Below are positions 16,898 to 25,921 of a stretch of 64,000 bases of DNA, piece after piece. The stretch comes from Pseudomonas marvdashtae (GTDB taxonomy: Bacteria; Pseudomonadota; Gammaproteobacteria; Pseudomonadales; Pseudomonadaceae), in the NCBI RefSeq assembly GCF_014268655.2, contig NZ_JABWQX020000001.1, positions 2,696,001 through 2,760,000 of the forward strand, written 5' to 3'. The position numbers were made by a program, and so were the translations under genes. Every line of letters begins with the position of its first letter. Within the stretch, counting starts at the first letter, position 1. A model generated the notes under the pieces. That model saw nothing but the letters and a program-made list of their open reading frames with translations. It searched no databases and was not told the origin of the DNA.

Positions 16898-18251
16898 CGA
16901 ACAGCAAAAAGCCCTGGCCGGGCTGCTGGGGCTGGGCAACCACTCGACACGCAAGAGTCACTACCCGGAGCTCGCGGCGCGCCTGGATGAATTGGAACAA
17001 GCCCGGCATCACCTGCAGCAGCTCAACGACCAATTGGAGCAGCGGGTGGCCGAGCGCACCGATGCGCTGCTGGAGGCCAACCATAACCTGCAACAACAGA
17101 TCGCCCAGCGCGAGTTGGTCGAGCAACAGCTGCGCGATGCGCGGGACGCCGCCCAGGCCGCCAATCGCAGCAAGGACAAATACCTGGCCGCCGCCAGCCA
17201 CGACCTGCTGCAACCGCTCAACGCCGCGCGACTGCTGATCGCCACGTTGCGTGAGCGCACATTGCCGGCCGCCGAGCATGTGCTGGTGGAGCGCACGCAT
17301 CAGGCGCTGGAGGGGGCAGAGGATCTGCTCACCGACCTGCTGGACATTTCCCGGCTGGACCAGGCTGCCGTCAGGCCCGATCTGGCACCGTACCGGCTGG
17401 ATGAGCTGCTCGCGCCGCTGGTGTCGGAGTTTCAATCGGTAGCCGGTGCCGCGGGCCTGGACCTGCGGGTGCGGTTTGCCGATGAGGCGGTGTTGACTGA
17501 CCTGCGGTTGATGACGCGGATCCTGCGCAACCTGCTCAGCAACGCGTGTCGCTACACCGACCAGGGCGGCATTCTGCTGGCGGCGCGGCGTCGGGGAGGG
17601 CGCTTGAGCCTGGAAGTCTGGGACACTGGGCGGGGCATCGCGGCGGATTGCCTGGAGTCGATTTTCCTCGAATTCAACCAACTGGATGTCGGCCGGGCGG
17701 CGGATCGCAAGGGCGTGGGCCTGGGTCTGGCGATAGTCGAGCGTATCGCCCATGTCCTCGGTTGTCGCGTGCAGGTGCGCTCGCGTCCAGGACGCGGCTC
17801 GGTGTTCAGCATCGAGGTGCCGCTGTCCGCCGAGCGGCCGCTGCCCATGTCGCTGATTCCTGCGCAGGCGGTTACCGGTAACCCGCTACCGGGCCGTCGC
17901 TTGTTGGTCATCGACAACGAGGTGACCATTCTGCAAAGCATGGCGGCGCTGCTGGGGCAGTGGGGCTGCGAGGTATTGACAGCCACTGACGAAGCGGGCG
18001 CCTTCGATGTGCTGCAAGGCCGCGCCCCAGAGTTGGTCCTGGCGGATTTTCATCTCGATCATGGGGTAGTCGGCTGCGAGGTGGTCAAGCACCTGCGTGA
18101 GCATTTCCAACAGGCAATCCCGGCGGTGATCATTACCGCCGACCGCAGCGACCAATGCCGCCGCGCCTTGCGCAAACTGAATGCGCCGCTGCTGAACAAA
18201 CCGGTCAAGCCCGGCAAGCTGCGGGCGGTGTTGAGTCAGATACTCGGGTAG
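16881..18251 (+). CDS. Soluble hybrid sensor histidine kinase (ErcS'-like)
   Basis: Cytoplasmic hybrid kinase (456 aa) without transmembrane segments. A coiled-coil region (about residues 25-95) leads to HisKA with His107 in AASHDLLQPL, a HATPase domain with N box NLLSNACRYT, G1 DTGRGI and G2 GVGLGLAI, and a C-terminal receiver domain with Asp389 in VLADFHLD and Lys in LNKPVKPG. No recognisable ligand-binding domain precedes the coiled coil. The ATG at 16881 lies inside ercA. The pair recalls the P. aeruginosa ErcA/ErcS' components of the ethanol-oxidation regulatory network. Its partner regulator is not identified here. A good terminator follows. Confidence 0.85.
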   Translation: MAKPSDEQQKALAGLLGLGNHSTRKSHYPELAARLDELEQARHHLQQLNDQLEQRVAERTDALLEANHNLQQQIAQRELVEQQLRDARDAAQAANRSKDKYLAAASHDLLQPLNAARLLIATLRERTLPAAEHVLVERTHQALEGAEDLLTDLLDISRLDQAAVRPDLAPYRLDELLAPLVSEFQSVAGAAGLDLRVRFADEAVLTDLRLMTRILRNLLSNACRYTDQGGILLAARRRGGRLSLEVWDTGRGIAADCLESIFLEFNQLDVGRAADRKGVGLGLAIVERIAHVLGCRVQVRSRPGRGSVFSIEVPLSAERPLPMSLIPAQAVTGNPLPGRRLLVIDNEVTILQSMAALLGQWGCEVLTATDEAGAFDVLQGRAPELVLADFHLDHGVVGCEVVKHLREHFQQAIPAVIITADRSDQCRRALRKLNAPLLNKPVKPGKLRAVLSQILG

Positions 18252-18273
18252 TCGAGGGACCGATGGAGCCATT

Positions 18274-18301
18274 AAAACGCCGTCATTTGGTCGGCGTTTT
18301 T
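18274..18301 (+). terminator. Rho-independent terminator after the hybrid kinase gene
   Basis: AAAACGCCG and CGGCGTTTTT pair around a 9-nt loop, ending in a T run 22 bp after the stop codon. It closes the plus-strand ped/erc block. Confidence 0.85.
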
Positions 18302-18608
18302 ACCTCGAATGCAAAAATGCGCTTCGGTCTGCTTATTTCCTTCTGTAAACTCCCCCCGCTGCGACAATCGGGCACGGTCACGCCGGGCCCGATCCAGACC
18401 GTTTTGCAGTGTCCCTCACCCAGCTGAAGCCAAGACCTACAAGAAGACAGCGCCGGAGAGACATAAATGTGAGGCCGATATTGCTCGGCCCTGTAGGTCC
18501 ATCCTCCAGTTCATTCGATACCCGCCCGCTGGCTGTGCCGGCATGGACGAGGTCATCCCTCGAACAGGACTGGAGGGCGGAATGGCGTTTTATCCTAGGG
18601 ATACACAC
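18302..18608 (+). promoter_or_regulatory. Upstream region of mqo
   Basis: About 300 bp without a convincing gene. The mqo reading frame stays open through part of it, but the sequence looks non-coding and lacks family similarity. It presumably carries the mqo promoter and a 5' leader; I could not identify a specific operator or riboswitch. Confidence 0.4.
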
Positions 18609-20249
18609 ATGTTGAAGAAAACACACACGGCGCTGCTGGGCCTGGCGATGGCGATGGGTCTTGCGACCACGCACGCCGCCGAGCCGAAAAAAGTTGATGT
18701 CTTGCTCATTGGTGGCGGCATCATGAGTTCGACCCTCGGCGTTTGGCTCAATGAGCTGGAGCCGGGCTGGACCATGGAAATGGTCGAGCGCCTGGACGGT
18801 GTTGCCGAAGAGAGCTCCAATGGCTGGAACAACGCCGGTACCGGTCACTCCGCGCTGGCGGAGCTGAACTACACGCCGGAAAAAGACGGCAAGGTCGATA
18901 TCTCCAAGGCCATCGAAATCAACGAAGCCTTCCAGATTTCCCGCCAGTTCTGGTCCTGGCAAGTCAAGAACGGCGTGTTGAAGAATCCGCGTTCGTTCAT
19001 CAACTCCACGCCGCACATGAGTTTTCTGTGGGGCGACGAGAACATCGCGTTCCTGAAGAAGCGTTACGAAGCCCTCCAGGCCAGCCCGTTATTCGCCGGC
19101 ATGCAGTACTCCGAAGATCCTGCGCAGATCAGCAAGTGGGTTCCGCTGATGATGCAGGGGCGCGACCCGAGCCAGAAAGTCGCGGCCACCTGGAGCCCGC
19201 TGGGTACTGACGTGAACTTTGGCGAAATCACCCGCCAGTTCGCCACTTACCTGCAAACCAAGCCAAACTTCTCGCTCAAGCTGTCCAGCGAAGTGGAAGA
19301 CATCACTCGCAATGAAGACGGCACCTGGCGTGTTTCGTACAAGAACCTGAAGGACGGTACCGAAACCGAGACCGACGCCAAGTTCGTGTTCATCGGCGCC
19401 GGTGGCGGTGCCCTGCACCTGCTGCAGATGTCGGACATTCCAGAAGCCCGTGAGTATGCAGGCTTCCCGGTAGGGGGTTCGTTCCTCGTGACCGAAAATC
19501 CGACCATCGCCCAGGTGCACCTGGCGAAGGCATACGGCAAGGCTTCGGTTGGCGCGCCACCGATGTCGGTTCCGCACCTGGATACCCGCGTGCTTGATGG
19601 CAAGCGTGTGATCCTGTTTGGCCCATTTGCCACGTTCTCCACCAAGTTCCTCAAGAACGGCTCGTACTTCGACCTGCTCACCAGCACCACGACCCACAAC
19701 GTGTGGCCGATGACCAAGGTCGGTATCGAACAGTACCCGCTGGTGGAATACCTGGCAGGCCAGTTGATGCTGTCGGACGAAGACCGCTTCAACGCGCTGA
19801 AGGAATACTTCCCAGAGGCCAAGCAGGAAGACTGGCGCCTGTGGCAGGCCGGCCAGCGCGTGCAGATCATCAAGCGTGACGAAGAGAAGGGCGGCGTGCT
19901 GAAACTCGGCACCGAAGTCGTCGCTTCCGAAGATGGCAGCATCGCCGGCCTGCTGGGTGCCTCGCCAGGCGCGTCGACCGCCGCACCAATCATGCTGACC
20001 GTGCTTGAGAAAGTCTTCAAGGACAAGGTGGCCACCCCGGCCTGGCAGGAAAAACTGCGCCAGATCGTGCCGAGCTACGGCACCAAGCTCAACGAGAGCC
20101 CAGAGCGTGTCGCCCAGGAATGGGCCTACACCAGCGAAGTCCTGCAACTGGACCCGCCACCGGCTGTCGGCAAGGTAAACGCCGCTACAGTACCGGCCAA
20201 ACCGGCTGCTGCCCGTGAAGCCAATCCAGCGGCTGACATGGCGCTGTAA
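18609..20249 (+). CDS. mqo: Malate:quinone oxidoreductase
   Basis: FAD-dependent membrane-associated malate dehydrogenase (546 aa) that oxidises malate to oxaloacetate and reduces quinone in the TCA cycle. FAD-binding [16 protein letters not shown] near residue 33, then the MQO signature [22 protein letters not shown]. The chosen ATG at 18609 gives a hydrophobic start ending THAAEPKK that looks like a cleavable signal, unusual for an enzyme expected on the cytoplasmic face. The frame is open 100 codons further upstream, but that part shows no family similarity. A strong terminator follows. The C-terminus carries an Ala/Pro-rich tail ([19 protein letters not shown]). Confidence 0.93.
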   Translation: MLKKTHTALLGLAMAMGLATTHAAEPKKVDVLLIGGGIMSSTLGVWLNELEPGWTMEMVERLDGVAEESSNGWNNAGTGHSALAELNYTPEKDGKVDISKAIEINEAFQISRQFWSWQVKNGVLKNPRSFINSTPHMSFLWGDENIAFLKKRYEALQASPLFAGMQYSEDPAQISKWVPLMMQGRDPSQKVAATWSPLGTDVNFGEITRQFATYLQTKPNFSLKLSSEVEDITRNEDGTWRVSYKNLKDGTETETDAKFVFIGAGGGALHLLQMSDIPEAREYAGFPVGGSFLVTENPTIAQVHLAKAYGKASVGAPPMSVPHLDTRVLDGKRVILFGPFATFSTKFLKNGSYFDLLTSTTTHNVWPMTKVGIEQYPLVEYLAGQLMLSDEDRFNALKEYFPEAKQEDWRLWQAGQRVQIIKRDEEKGGVLKLGTEVVASEDGSIAGLLGASPGASTAAPIMLTVLEKVFKDKVATPAWQEKLRQIVPSYGTKLNESPERVAQEWAYTSEVLQLDPPPAVGKVNAATVPAKPAAAREANPAADMAL

Positions 20250-20272
20250 ACCGGACGCCGTCTGGTAAAAAG

Positions 20273-20302
20273 AAACGCCGCTCCTGGAGCGGCGTTTTTT
20301 TT
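20273..20302 (+). terminator. Rho-independent terminator after mqo
   Basis: AACGCCGCTCC pairs with GGAGCGGCGTT, followed by eight T in the DNA, 24 bp after the mqo stop codon. Confidence 0.92.
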
Positions 20303-20340
20303 CGGCTATGATTTTTCGATCCCAGCCGAGGACCCCACCC

Positions 20341-21231
20341 ATGACACGTCTCACCGCCAGGGACTTTGCTCCCGAACTGCTTGAGCTCTACGACTTCTAC
20401 GCCCATGGCCAGATTTCCCGGCGGGTCTTCCTCGAACGGGCCAGCCAATTCGCGGTGGGCGGGCTCACGGCCGGCGCGCTGTTGGCATCGTTGAGCCCCG
20501 ATTATGCCCAGGCGATGCAGGTGAACTTCACCGACCCGGATATCCTGGCGCAGTACATCACCTATCCCTCGCCAAACGGCCACGGCCAGGTGCGTGGTTA
20601 CCTGGTGCGGCCAGCCAAGGCCAGCGGAGCTGCGCCCGGCGTAGTGGTGGCTCATGAAAACCGGGGGTTGAACCCATATATCGAAGACGTCGCCCGGCGC
20701 GTCGCCAAGGCCGGGTTCGTCGCGCTGGCACCCGATGGCCTGACATCGGTGGGCGGTTATCCGGGCAATGACGACAAGGGGCGCGAGTTGCAACAGCAAG
20801 TCGACCCGGAAAAACTGATGAACGATTTTTTCGCCGCCATCGAGTTTCTCGGCAAGCATGAGGCCGTGGGCGGGAGAAAAGTCGGCATCACCGGTTTCTG
20901 CTACGGCGGTGGGGTGGCCAACGCGGCTGCGGTGGCGTACCCCGAACTGGGCGCGGCAGTGCCGTTCTACGGACGCCAACCCAAACCCGAGGACGTGCCA
21001 CGGATCAACGCGCCGCTATTGATCCACTACGCTGAACTCGACACGCGGATCAACGAAGGCTGGCCGGCCTATGAAGCGGCGCTCAAGGCCGGGAAGAAGG
21101 ACTATCAGGCCTACATTTATCCAGGCGTCAATCATGGCTTTCACAACGACTCGACACCGCGTTATGACGAAGCGGCAGCCGATCTGGCGTGGTCGCGAAC
21201 AATGGACTGGTTCAAGCGCTATCTCGCCTGA
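20341..21231 (+). CDS. Dienelactone hydrolase family protein with Tat-like leader
   Basis: Alpha/beta hydrolase of the dienelactone hydrolase family (296 aa). Nucleophile motif GFCYGGG with Cys, an Asp region ([11 protein letters not shown]) and a His motif ([11 protein letters not shown]) form the expected triad. The N-terminal part carries [12 protein letters not shown] followed by a hydrophobic stretch ([19 protein letters not shown]), a twin-arginine-like export signal placed about 25 residues in. The YghX-type subgroup often has such a leader. The ATG at 20341 is chosen; the in-frame ATG at 20308 overlaps the region just after the mqo terminator. Substrate unknown; a role in lactone or ester breakdown is only a family expectation. 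Confidence 0.85.
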   Translation: MTRLTARDFAPELLELYDFYAHGQISRRVFLERASQFAVGGLTAGALLASLSPDYAQAMQVNFTDPDILAQYITYPSPNGHGQVRGYLVRPAKASGAAPGVVVAHENRGLNPYIEDVARRVAKAGFVALAPDGLTSVGGYPGNDDKGRELQQQVDPEKLMNDFFAAIEFLGKHEAVGGRKVGITGFCYGGGVANAAAVAYPELGAAVPFYGRQPKPEDVPRINAPLLIHYAELDTRINEGWPAYEAALKAGKKDYQAYIYPGVNHGFHNDSTPRYDEAAADLAWSRTMDWFKRYLA

Positions 21232-21276
21232 ACGCCCGCAAACACGGCCCGCGCCATGGCGGGCTGTGTACTCGCT

Positions 21277-21747
21277 TCAATGATGGCTGTGTTCTGTCCC
21301 TGTGCCCGCCTCACCGGCGAAGAACTGCTGATAACGCTGATCAAAATCCTCCGCCAACTCTGCCAACGTAATGCTGCCCAGGCGCTTTAGCAGCAACGCC
21401 TGCGCCTCTTCGAACGCGTCCGTCAGCGCCGCGTTCACGGCCTGTTCCACCAAGCATTGCGGGTGATCGGTGGACAGGCCAAGGGCAAAGATCGAGGTGC
21501 TGCCCAGCGCTTGGTGGATGTCGAGCAAGGTCATTTGCGCCAAGGGCTTGGCCAGGCTCCAACCGCCGCGATGGCCTTTTTCCGACGTGACGTAACCCTG
21601 TTCCTTGAGCAAGGCCATGGTCCGACGCACCACCACAGGATTGGTGCCGAGCATTTGAGCAAGGGTATCGGAAGTGGCGGATTGCTGATGCCGGTCCATA
21701 TGGATCAGCACATGCAGCATGCGGGAAAGACGCGTGTCGTTTCTCAT
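21277..21747 (-). CDS. Rrf2-family transcriptional regulator
   Basis: Winged-helix Rrf2 regulator (156 aa): N-terminal MRNDTRLSRMLHVLIHM, recognition helix region TNPVVVRRTMALLKEQG and wing GHRGGWSLAKP. The three-cysteine cluster that holds Fe-S in IscR/NsrR types is absent (only one Cys, in HPQCL), so it probably senses something other than through an Fe-S cluster. The ATG at 21747 is the family start; an upstream in-frame start at 21795 is not. It is divergent from the thioredoxin-reductase-like gene at 21886, with a 138-bp gap, the arrangement expected of a local repressor and its target. Confidence 0.87.
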   Translation of the reverse strand: MRNDTRLSRMLHVLIHMDRHQQSATSDTLAQMLGTNPVVVRRTMALLKEQGYVTSEKGHRGGWSLAKPLAQMTLLDIHQALGSTSIFALGLSTDHPQCLVEQAVNAALTDAFEEAQALLLKRLGSITLAELAEDFDQRYQQFFAGEAGTGTEHSHH

Positions 21748-21885
21748 GAAAATATCCGAAGGTAAAACCGAGCGGAGTATCGCCTGTAATCGCAAAAGTT
21801 ACGAGACTATTGACAGCGGTTTTTCAAGAAACATACGATGTGTCGAGACTTGCCCACGCCCTCGTAAACATCTTGGAGAACGCTC

Positions 21886-22785
21886 ATGGAATACGACGTC
21901 ATCATTGCAGGCGGCAGCTATGCTGGAATGTCCGCGGGTCTTCAGTTGGCCCGTGCCCGCCGCAAAGTGCTTGTCATCGACGCGGGCGAGCGTCGTAATC
22001 GGTTTGCCGCGACATCCCACGGTTTTCTCGGACAGGACGGCCGCGCGCCCGATGACATTGCCGATGACGCCCGAACGCAGCTCTTGGCGTACCCGACGGT
22101 GAAATGGGTTTCAGACACCGCAACCCACGCCGCCAGGCACGAGGAGGGCTTCATCGTCGAAACCACCCACGGGCAACGCTACAGCGCCCGTCGTCTGTTG
22201 CTCGCCACCGGGATAATTGACGAACTGCCAGCGGTGCAGGGACTGGCGGAACGTTGGGGGCAAAGTGTCTTTCATTGCCCATACTGCCATGGCTACGAGC
22301 TGGACCAGGGGCCGATTGGCTCCCTGGCGACCTCGCCGATGTCGCTCCACCATGCGTTGATGCTGCCAGACTGGGGGCCGACGACTTTCTTCACCAACGG
22401 CGTGTTCGAGCCGGATCCTGAGCAGATGGCGAGCCTTGAGCAGCGCGGTGTTACCGTGGTGGCGGAGCATGTCGAGCGCATCGAAGGCGAACAGGCCAAC
22501 GTTGTGTTGGCCAGCGGTGGTGTGATCGCCATCGCCGGTCTGTTTGTCCTGCCGCGCACCCGGGTTGCCAGCTCGCTCGCGCAAACGTTGGGCTGTACGT
22601 TTGAGGACGGCCCACTCGGGGCTTTCATCCAGTGCGACCCGATGACGCGTGAAACCAGCCTTTCGGGGGTGTTTGCCTGTGGCGATGCGGCGATGCCGTT
22701 CGGCTCGGTCGCGCTGGCCGTGGGCGATGGGGTGAGGGCGGGTTCGGGGGTGCATCGGTCGCTGATTTTCCAAACCCACCCTTGA
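21886..22785 (+). CDS. Thioredoxin-reductase-like FAD/NAD(P) oxidoreductase
   Basis: Flavoprotein of the pyridine nucleotide-disulfide oxidoreductase class (299 aa). FAD-binding DVIIAGGSYAGMSAGLQLAR at the N-terminus, a CPYCHGYE redox-active Cys pair near residue 145, and the C-terminal FAD motif GVFACGDAAMPFGS. This is the small thioredoxin-reductase/GliT-like subgroup; the second nucleotide domain is shorter and lacks an obvious GxGxxA (GPIGSLATSP), so NAD(P)H use is uncertain. It is divergent from and likely controlled by the Rrf2 regulator. No thioredoxin gene adjoins it, so the substrate is unknown. Confidence 0.85.
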   Translation: MEYDVIIAGGSYAGMSAGLQLARARRKVLVIDAGERRNRFAATSHGFLGQDGRAPDDIADDARTQLLAYPTVKWVSDTATHAARHEEGFIVETTHGQRYSARRLLLATGIIDELPAVQGLAERWGQSVFHCPYCHGYELDQGPIGSLATSPMSLHHALMLPDWGPTTFFTNGVFEPDPEQMASLEQRGVTVVAEHVERIEGEQANVVLASGGVIAIAGLFVLPRTRVASSLAQTLGCTFEDGPLGAFIQCDPMTRETSLSGVFACGDAAMPFGSVALAVGDGVRAGSGVHRSLIFQTHP

Positions 22786-22788
22786 GAC

Positions 22789-24096
22789 TCATACCTGTAC
22801 AGCCCCGGTCAGCACGGCGAAGGCGAGCATCACCAGACTGACCCCCCAGGCCCAGAAAAAGGTATAGGCCATGTGCTTGCGCAGCTCGACGCCGCTGAGG
22901 GCCAACGCCAGGTAGACGCTGGGCACCACCGGGCTGATGGAGAATCCGGTGTTTTCACCGATCAGCATGGCCCGGGCCACTGCTTCGAGGGGAACACCGG
23001 CTGCGGCGGCCACATCCTTGATGACCGGCAGCAGGGCGAAATAGTAGGCGTCGGGCGAAAAGATCATGCCCAGGGGAACGCCGAAGAAGCCGACGATCAC
23101 GTGCAGGTACTGGGCAGAACCGGCGGGCAGGATATTGATCAACGACAAGGCCATGCCATCGGACATCTTCGCGCCGGAGAGCACGCCCAACAGCACGGCG
23201 GCGGCCATCATCACCAAGACCATTTGCAGTGCATCGGCGGCGTGAGCCTTGAGGCGTTCAGCCTGGGCGTCCAGGGACGGGAAATTCAACGGCAGGGCGA
23301 TGCCCAGTCCCACCATGAAGCAGGCATACAAGGGAAAGATGCCGGTGAACAGGCACAGCAGGATCCCACCGGTCAGGGCCACGTTCAGCCAGTAGCGCAG
23401 CTCTCGAGGTGAAAGGCTGAACTCGCGGTCCTGGGGTTGCAGGCCGTCCATATCGCACGTCGCGGCGGCCCCCAGTGACATCGGCTGGCGACGCTGGGCC
23501 CGCAAGCCCAATACCGTTGCGACCCCGAGCATGCACGCCAGGCCCACCATCTGCACCGGTAGCAGCCCCAGCCACAGCTCGGTGGCATCGAGCCCCGACA
23601 CGGCGGCGGCGCGGGCGGTCGTTCCACCCCACGGCACCATATTGATCACCCCGGCGGTGGTGCCCACCAGGCACAACAGCATCAACGGGCTCATGTTCAG
23701 GCGTTTATACAAGGGCAGCAAGGCTGGGATCGTCAGCAGGAACGTCGCTGCGCCGACGCCGTCGAGGTGAACCACCGAGGTCACCAATACCGTCACCAGC
23801 GCCACGGCCAACGGCTTGCCGCCCGTGCTGCGGATCAGCAGGTTGACCAGCGGATCGAACAGCCCCCGGTCGCGCATGATGCCGAAAAACAGGATGGCGA
23901 ACAGGAACAGCGCGGCCGTCGGGGCCACCGTGATCAGGCCGGCCTTGATGAATTCGCCGATCTGCCCGAGATTGAAGCCGGCCAACAGGCAAGCGACCAC
24001 GGGCAGGATGGTGAACGCCACCACCGGGCTGATCCGGCGCAGCAATATCAATCCGATGATGGCGAGCATCATCAGGAAACCCAAGGTTGTAATCAT
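22789..24096 (-). CDS. CitMHS-family carboxylate transporter
   Basis: Inner-membrane transporter (435 aa) with about 11-12 hydrophobic helices across its length, of the citrate-metal:proton symporter (CitMHS) family. Typical features are the opening MITTLGFLMMLAIIGLILL, the GVGAATFLLTIPALLPLYKRL loop and the MVPWGGTTARAAA motif. The ATG at 24096 follows GAGAGG. It lies downstream of the AtuA-like pair on the same strand (51-bp gap to the small gene), so it probably imports the organic acid handled by that pair. The real ligand may be a tricarboxylate, possibly as a metal complex; this is inferred. Confidence 0.87.
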   Translation of the reverse strand: MITTLGFLMMLAIIGLILLRRISPVVAFTILPVVACLLAGFNLGQIGEFIKAGLITVAPTAALFLFAILFFGIMRDRGLFDPLVNLLIRSTGGKPLAVALVTVLVTSVVHLDGVGAATFLLTIPALLPLYKRLNMSPLMLLCLVGTTAGVINMVPWGGTTARAAAVSGLDATELWLGLLPVQMVGLACMLGVATVLGLRAQRRQPMSLGAAATCDMDGLQPQDREFSLSPRELRYWLNVALTGGILLCLFTGIFPLYACFMVGLGIALPLNFPSLDAQAERLKAHAADALQMVLVMMAAAVLLGVLSGAKMSDGMALSLINILPAGSAQYLHVIVGFFGVPLGMIFSPDAYYFALLPVIKDVAAAAGVPLEAVARAMLIGENTGFSISPVVPSVYLALALSGVELRKHMAYTFFWAWGVSLVMLAFAVLTGAVQV

Positions 24097-24147
24097 GTAG
24101 GGGCCTCTCTTTTTATTGTTGTCGATGGTACGGGGGCGAAGCGTCGG

Positions 24148-24471
24148 TCAGTCTTGCGGTCCGGGCAGGTTCAAGGCCAACAGCAGGTAACTCAGGCTCT
24201 TGCCGTGGCGATCGAGACCGCAACTGCGGTTCACGCCGCCCTCCAGGGCGTCTTCAAGCACGAAATTCAAGGCATTGAGGTTCGGTAGTTCATAGCGGTG
24301 CACCTTGGAAGGCCGACGCGTCGCGAATTGCTCGGCCACTCGCGCGCAAGTCAGTTCCTGCACTAGCCAGGCGTAATGGGCCGCGTCGTGGGGGAAAACC
24401 GCGATGCTGAGGATGTTGCCTTTATCGCCGGCACGGGCGTGGGCGAAGTCGGCGAGGGTGACCCTGTTCAT
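24148..24471 (-). CDS. AtuA C-terminal-domain-like small protein
   Basis: Small protein (107 aa) similar to the C-terminal domain that follows DUF1446 in AtuA-type proteins: LADFAHARAGDKGNILSIAVFP at the start and YELPNLNALNFVLEDALEGGVNRS later. The ATG at 24471 overlaps the stop of the upstream gene by one base (TGATG), so it is translationally coupled; a start at 24480 would need a larger overlap. Here the two AtuA parts are separate genes rather than a fusion. Function unknown beyond association with acyl-CoA or hydroxy-acid catabolism. Confidence 0.8.
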   Translation of the reverse strand: MNRVTLADFAHARAGDKGNILSIAVFPHDAAHYAWLVQELTCARVAEQFATRRPSKVHRYELPNLNALNFVLEDALEGGVNRSCGLDRHGKSLSYLLLALNLPGPQD

Positions 24472-25820
24472 CAATACCACTCCAAGGTTGTGTGGATTTC
24501 ATCGCGCGGCAACAGGAAACTGCGGGTCGTGACGGCCTCGACGAGATGTCGTCGGACACCGCCGCCGCCGGCCGGCCCGTTGGTGTAAAGGGACTCCACC
24601 TCGGCCAGCAGGGTTTCGAGCAATGGTCGGTCGGTGTGGGTCAGGCCGATGCGCACGCGCACGTCTTCCAGCGCTGGCGCCTGGGCCAGTTGTTTTTGCA
24701 GATAGCGGCCACCCTGGTCGTTGAACAGACTGGCTATCCCCGACAGGTCGATCCAGGGGTGCACGCCTGGCGCCAAGCGGTCGAAACGCTCCAGCAGGAT
24801 CTCTCGCGCCAGCGCGGCACGTGCCACGGCACCAGGGCCTGCATAGGAAATTTCTGCTTCGCCAAACCACAGGCCGCGCTCACCGGCCAGGCCCTTGAGC
24901 GTGTCGGGACGGGAATGGCCGAGCAGCCCGCTGACTTCGACACGGTCCTCACCCAAGTCATGGACACGAGCCTGGCCCAGGTCCAGCACTACGTCGGGCG
25001 TCAGATAGCGTCGTGGGTCGTGCACTTCGTACAGCAGCTGTTCCTTGACGGTCTGCTCACTGACCCTTCCGCCGCAATGACGGGTTTTGCCTATGATCAG
25101 GCGGCCATTCTCATGGACCTCGGCAATCGGACAACCCAGGTTGGCCAGATCCGGAATCTCTTTCATGCCAGGGTGGGCAAAATAGCCGCCAGTGACCTGG
25201 GTGCAGCATTCCAGCAAGTGGCCCGCGGCGGTGGCGACAGCCATTTTCTGCCAATCGTCGGCGGCCCAGCCCAACCCATGGCGGATCGCCCCCACCGCCA
25301 ACGACGGATCGGCGACACGGCCACACAACACGATGCCAGCGCCAGCGGCGAGTGCCTGGGCGATACCCTCGGCGCCGGTGTAGACGTTCACCGAAACGGG
25401 CTGCTCCTTGGCGCTCGGCGACAGCCACCGTTCGTAACGCGAAGGCGTTTCTTCCAGCAGGTCGTCGCCCAACACGCAGGCGATTTTCAGCGAAGGGAAG
25501 CGACCCGCCAGCTCATGACGCAGCCGTTGCGCGGCGGCCCTGGGATTGGCTGCGCCGCCATTGGTGATGATCGGGATGCCGGCCTCGATGCACAGCGCCA
25601 GCATGGGTTCGAGAAAATCGAACAAGCGGGAGGAATAGCCGGCCTGCGGGTCGAGGCGCTTGCGCAACTGCGCCTCGGCCAGGGTCCGTTCAGCCAGCAG
25701 CTCAAGCATGATGTAGCGCTGGCCGCTGCGTTGTGCCAGGTCTTGGGCCAGGCGCAGCGCGGCGTCGGGTCGATCATTGGCGAAACCGGCGCCACACCCG
25801 ACGAGTATTGTTTTTGTCAT
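24471..25820 (-). CDS. AtuA-like (DUF1446) protein
   Basis: Protein of 449 aa in the DUF1446/AtuA family (acyclic terpene utilisation and related groups). It starts MTKTILVGCGAGFANDRPDA and has conserved segments TNGGAANPRAAAQRL, IVLCGRVADPSLAVG and ECCTQVTGGYF. It is coupled to the small AtuA_C-like gene and upstream of the CitMHS transporter. A LysR gene is divergent after 101 bp. No carboxylase or acyl-CoA dehydrogenase genes of the Atu/Liu pathway are nearby, so terpene use is not supported; a carboxylic acid imported by CitMHS is a better guess. Confidence 0.85.
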   Translation of the reverse strand: MTKTILVGCGAGFANDRPDAALRLAQDLAQRSGQRYIMLELLAERTLAEAQLRKRLDPQAGYSSRLFDFLEPMLALCIEAGIPIITNGGAANPRAAAQRLRHELAGRFPSLKIACVLGDDLLEETPSRYERWLSPSAKEQPVSVNVYTGAEGIAQALAAGAGIVLCGRVADPSLAVGAIRHGLGWAADDWQKMAVATAAGHLLECCTQVTGGYFAHPGMKEIPDLANLGCPIAEVHENGRLIIGKTRHCGGRVSEQTVKEQLLYEVHDPRRYLTPDVVLDLGQARVHDLGEDRVEVSGLLGHSRPDTLKGLAGERGLWFGEAEISYAGPGAVARAALAREILLERFDRLAPGVHPWIDLSGIASLFNDQGGRYLQKQLAQAPALEDVRVRIGLTHTDRPLLETLLAEVESLYTNGPAGGGGVRRHLVEAVTTRSFLLPRDEIHTTLEWY

Positions 25821-25921
25821 GTCCGTTTTCCACTGAAGGGTGGTCCCATAGTGGAGAGGCTGGATTATTCTGTGAATTTTAAAGATAGAATCAATTGATT
25901 CATTAATTTTATGAGCGGCCC

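Noticed and set aside
24492..25898. 468-codon plus-strand open frame opposite the AtuA-like gene
   Set aside because: Shadow frame; the minus strand has the conserved DUF1446 motifs and coupled downstream gene.
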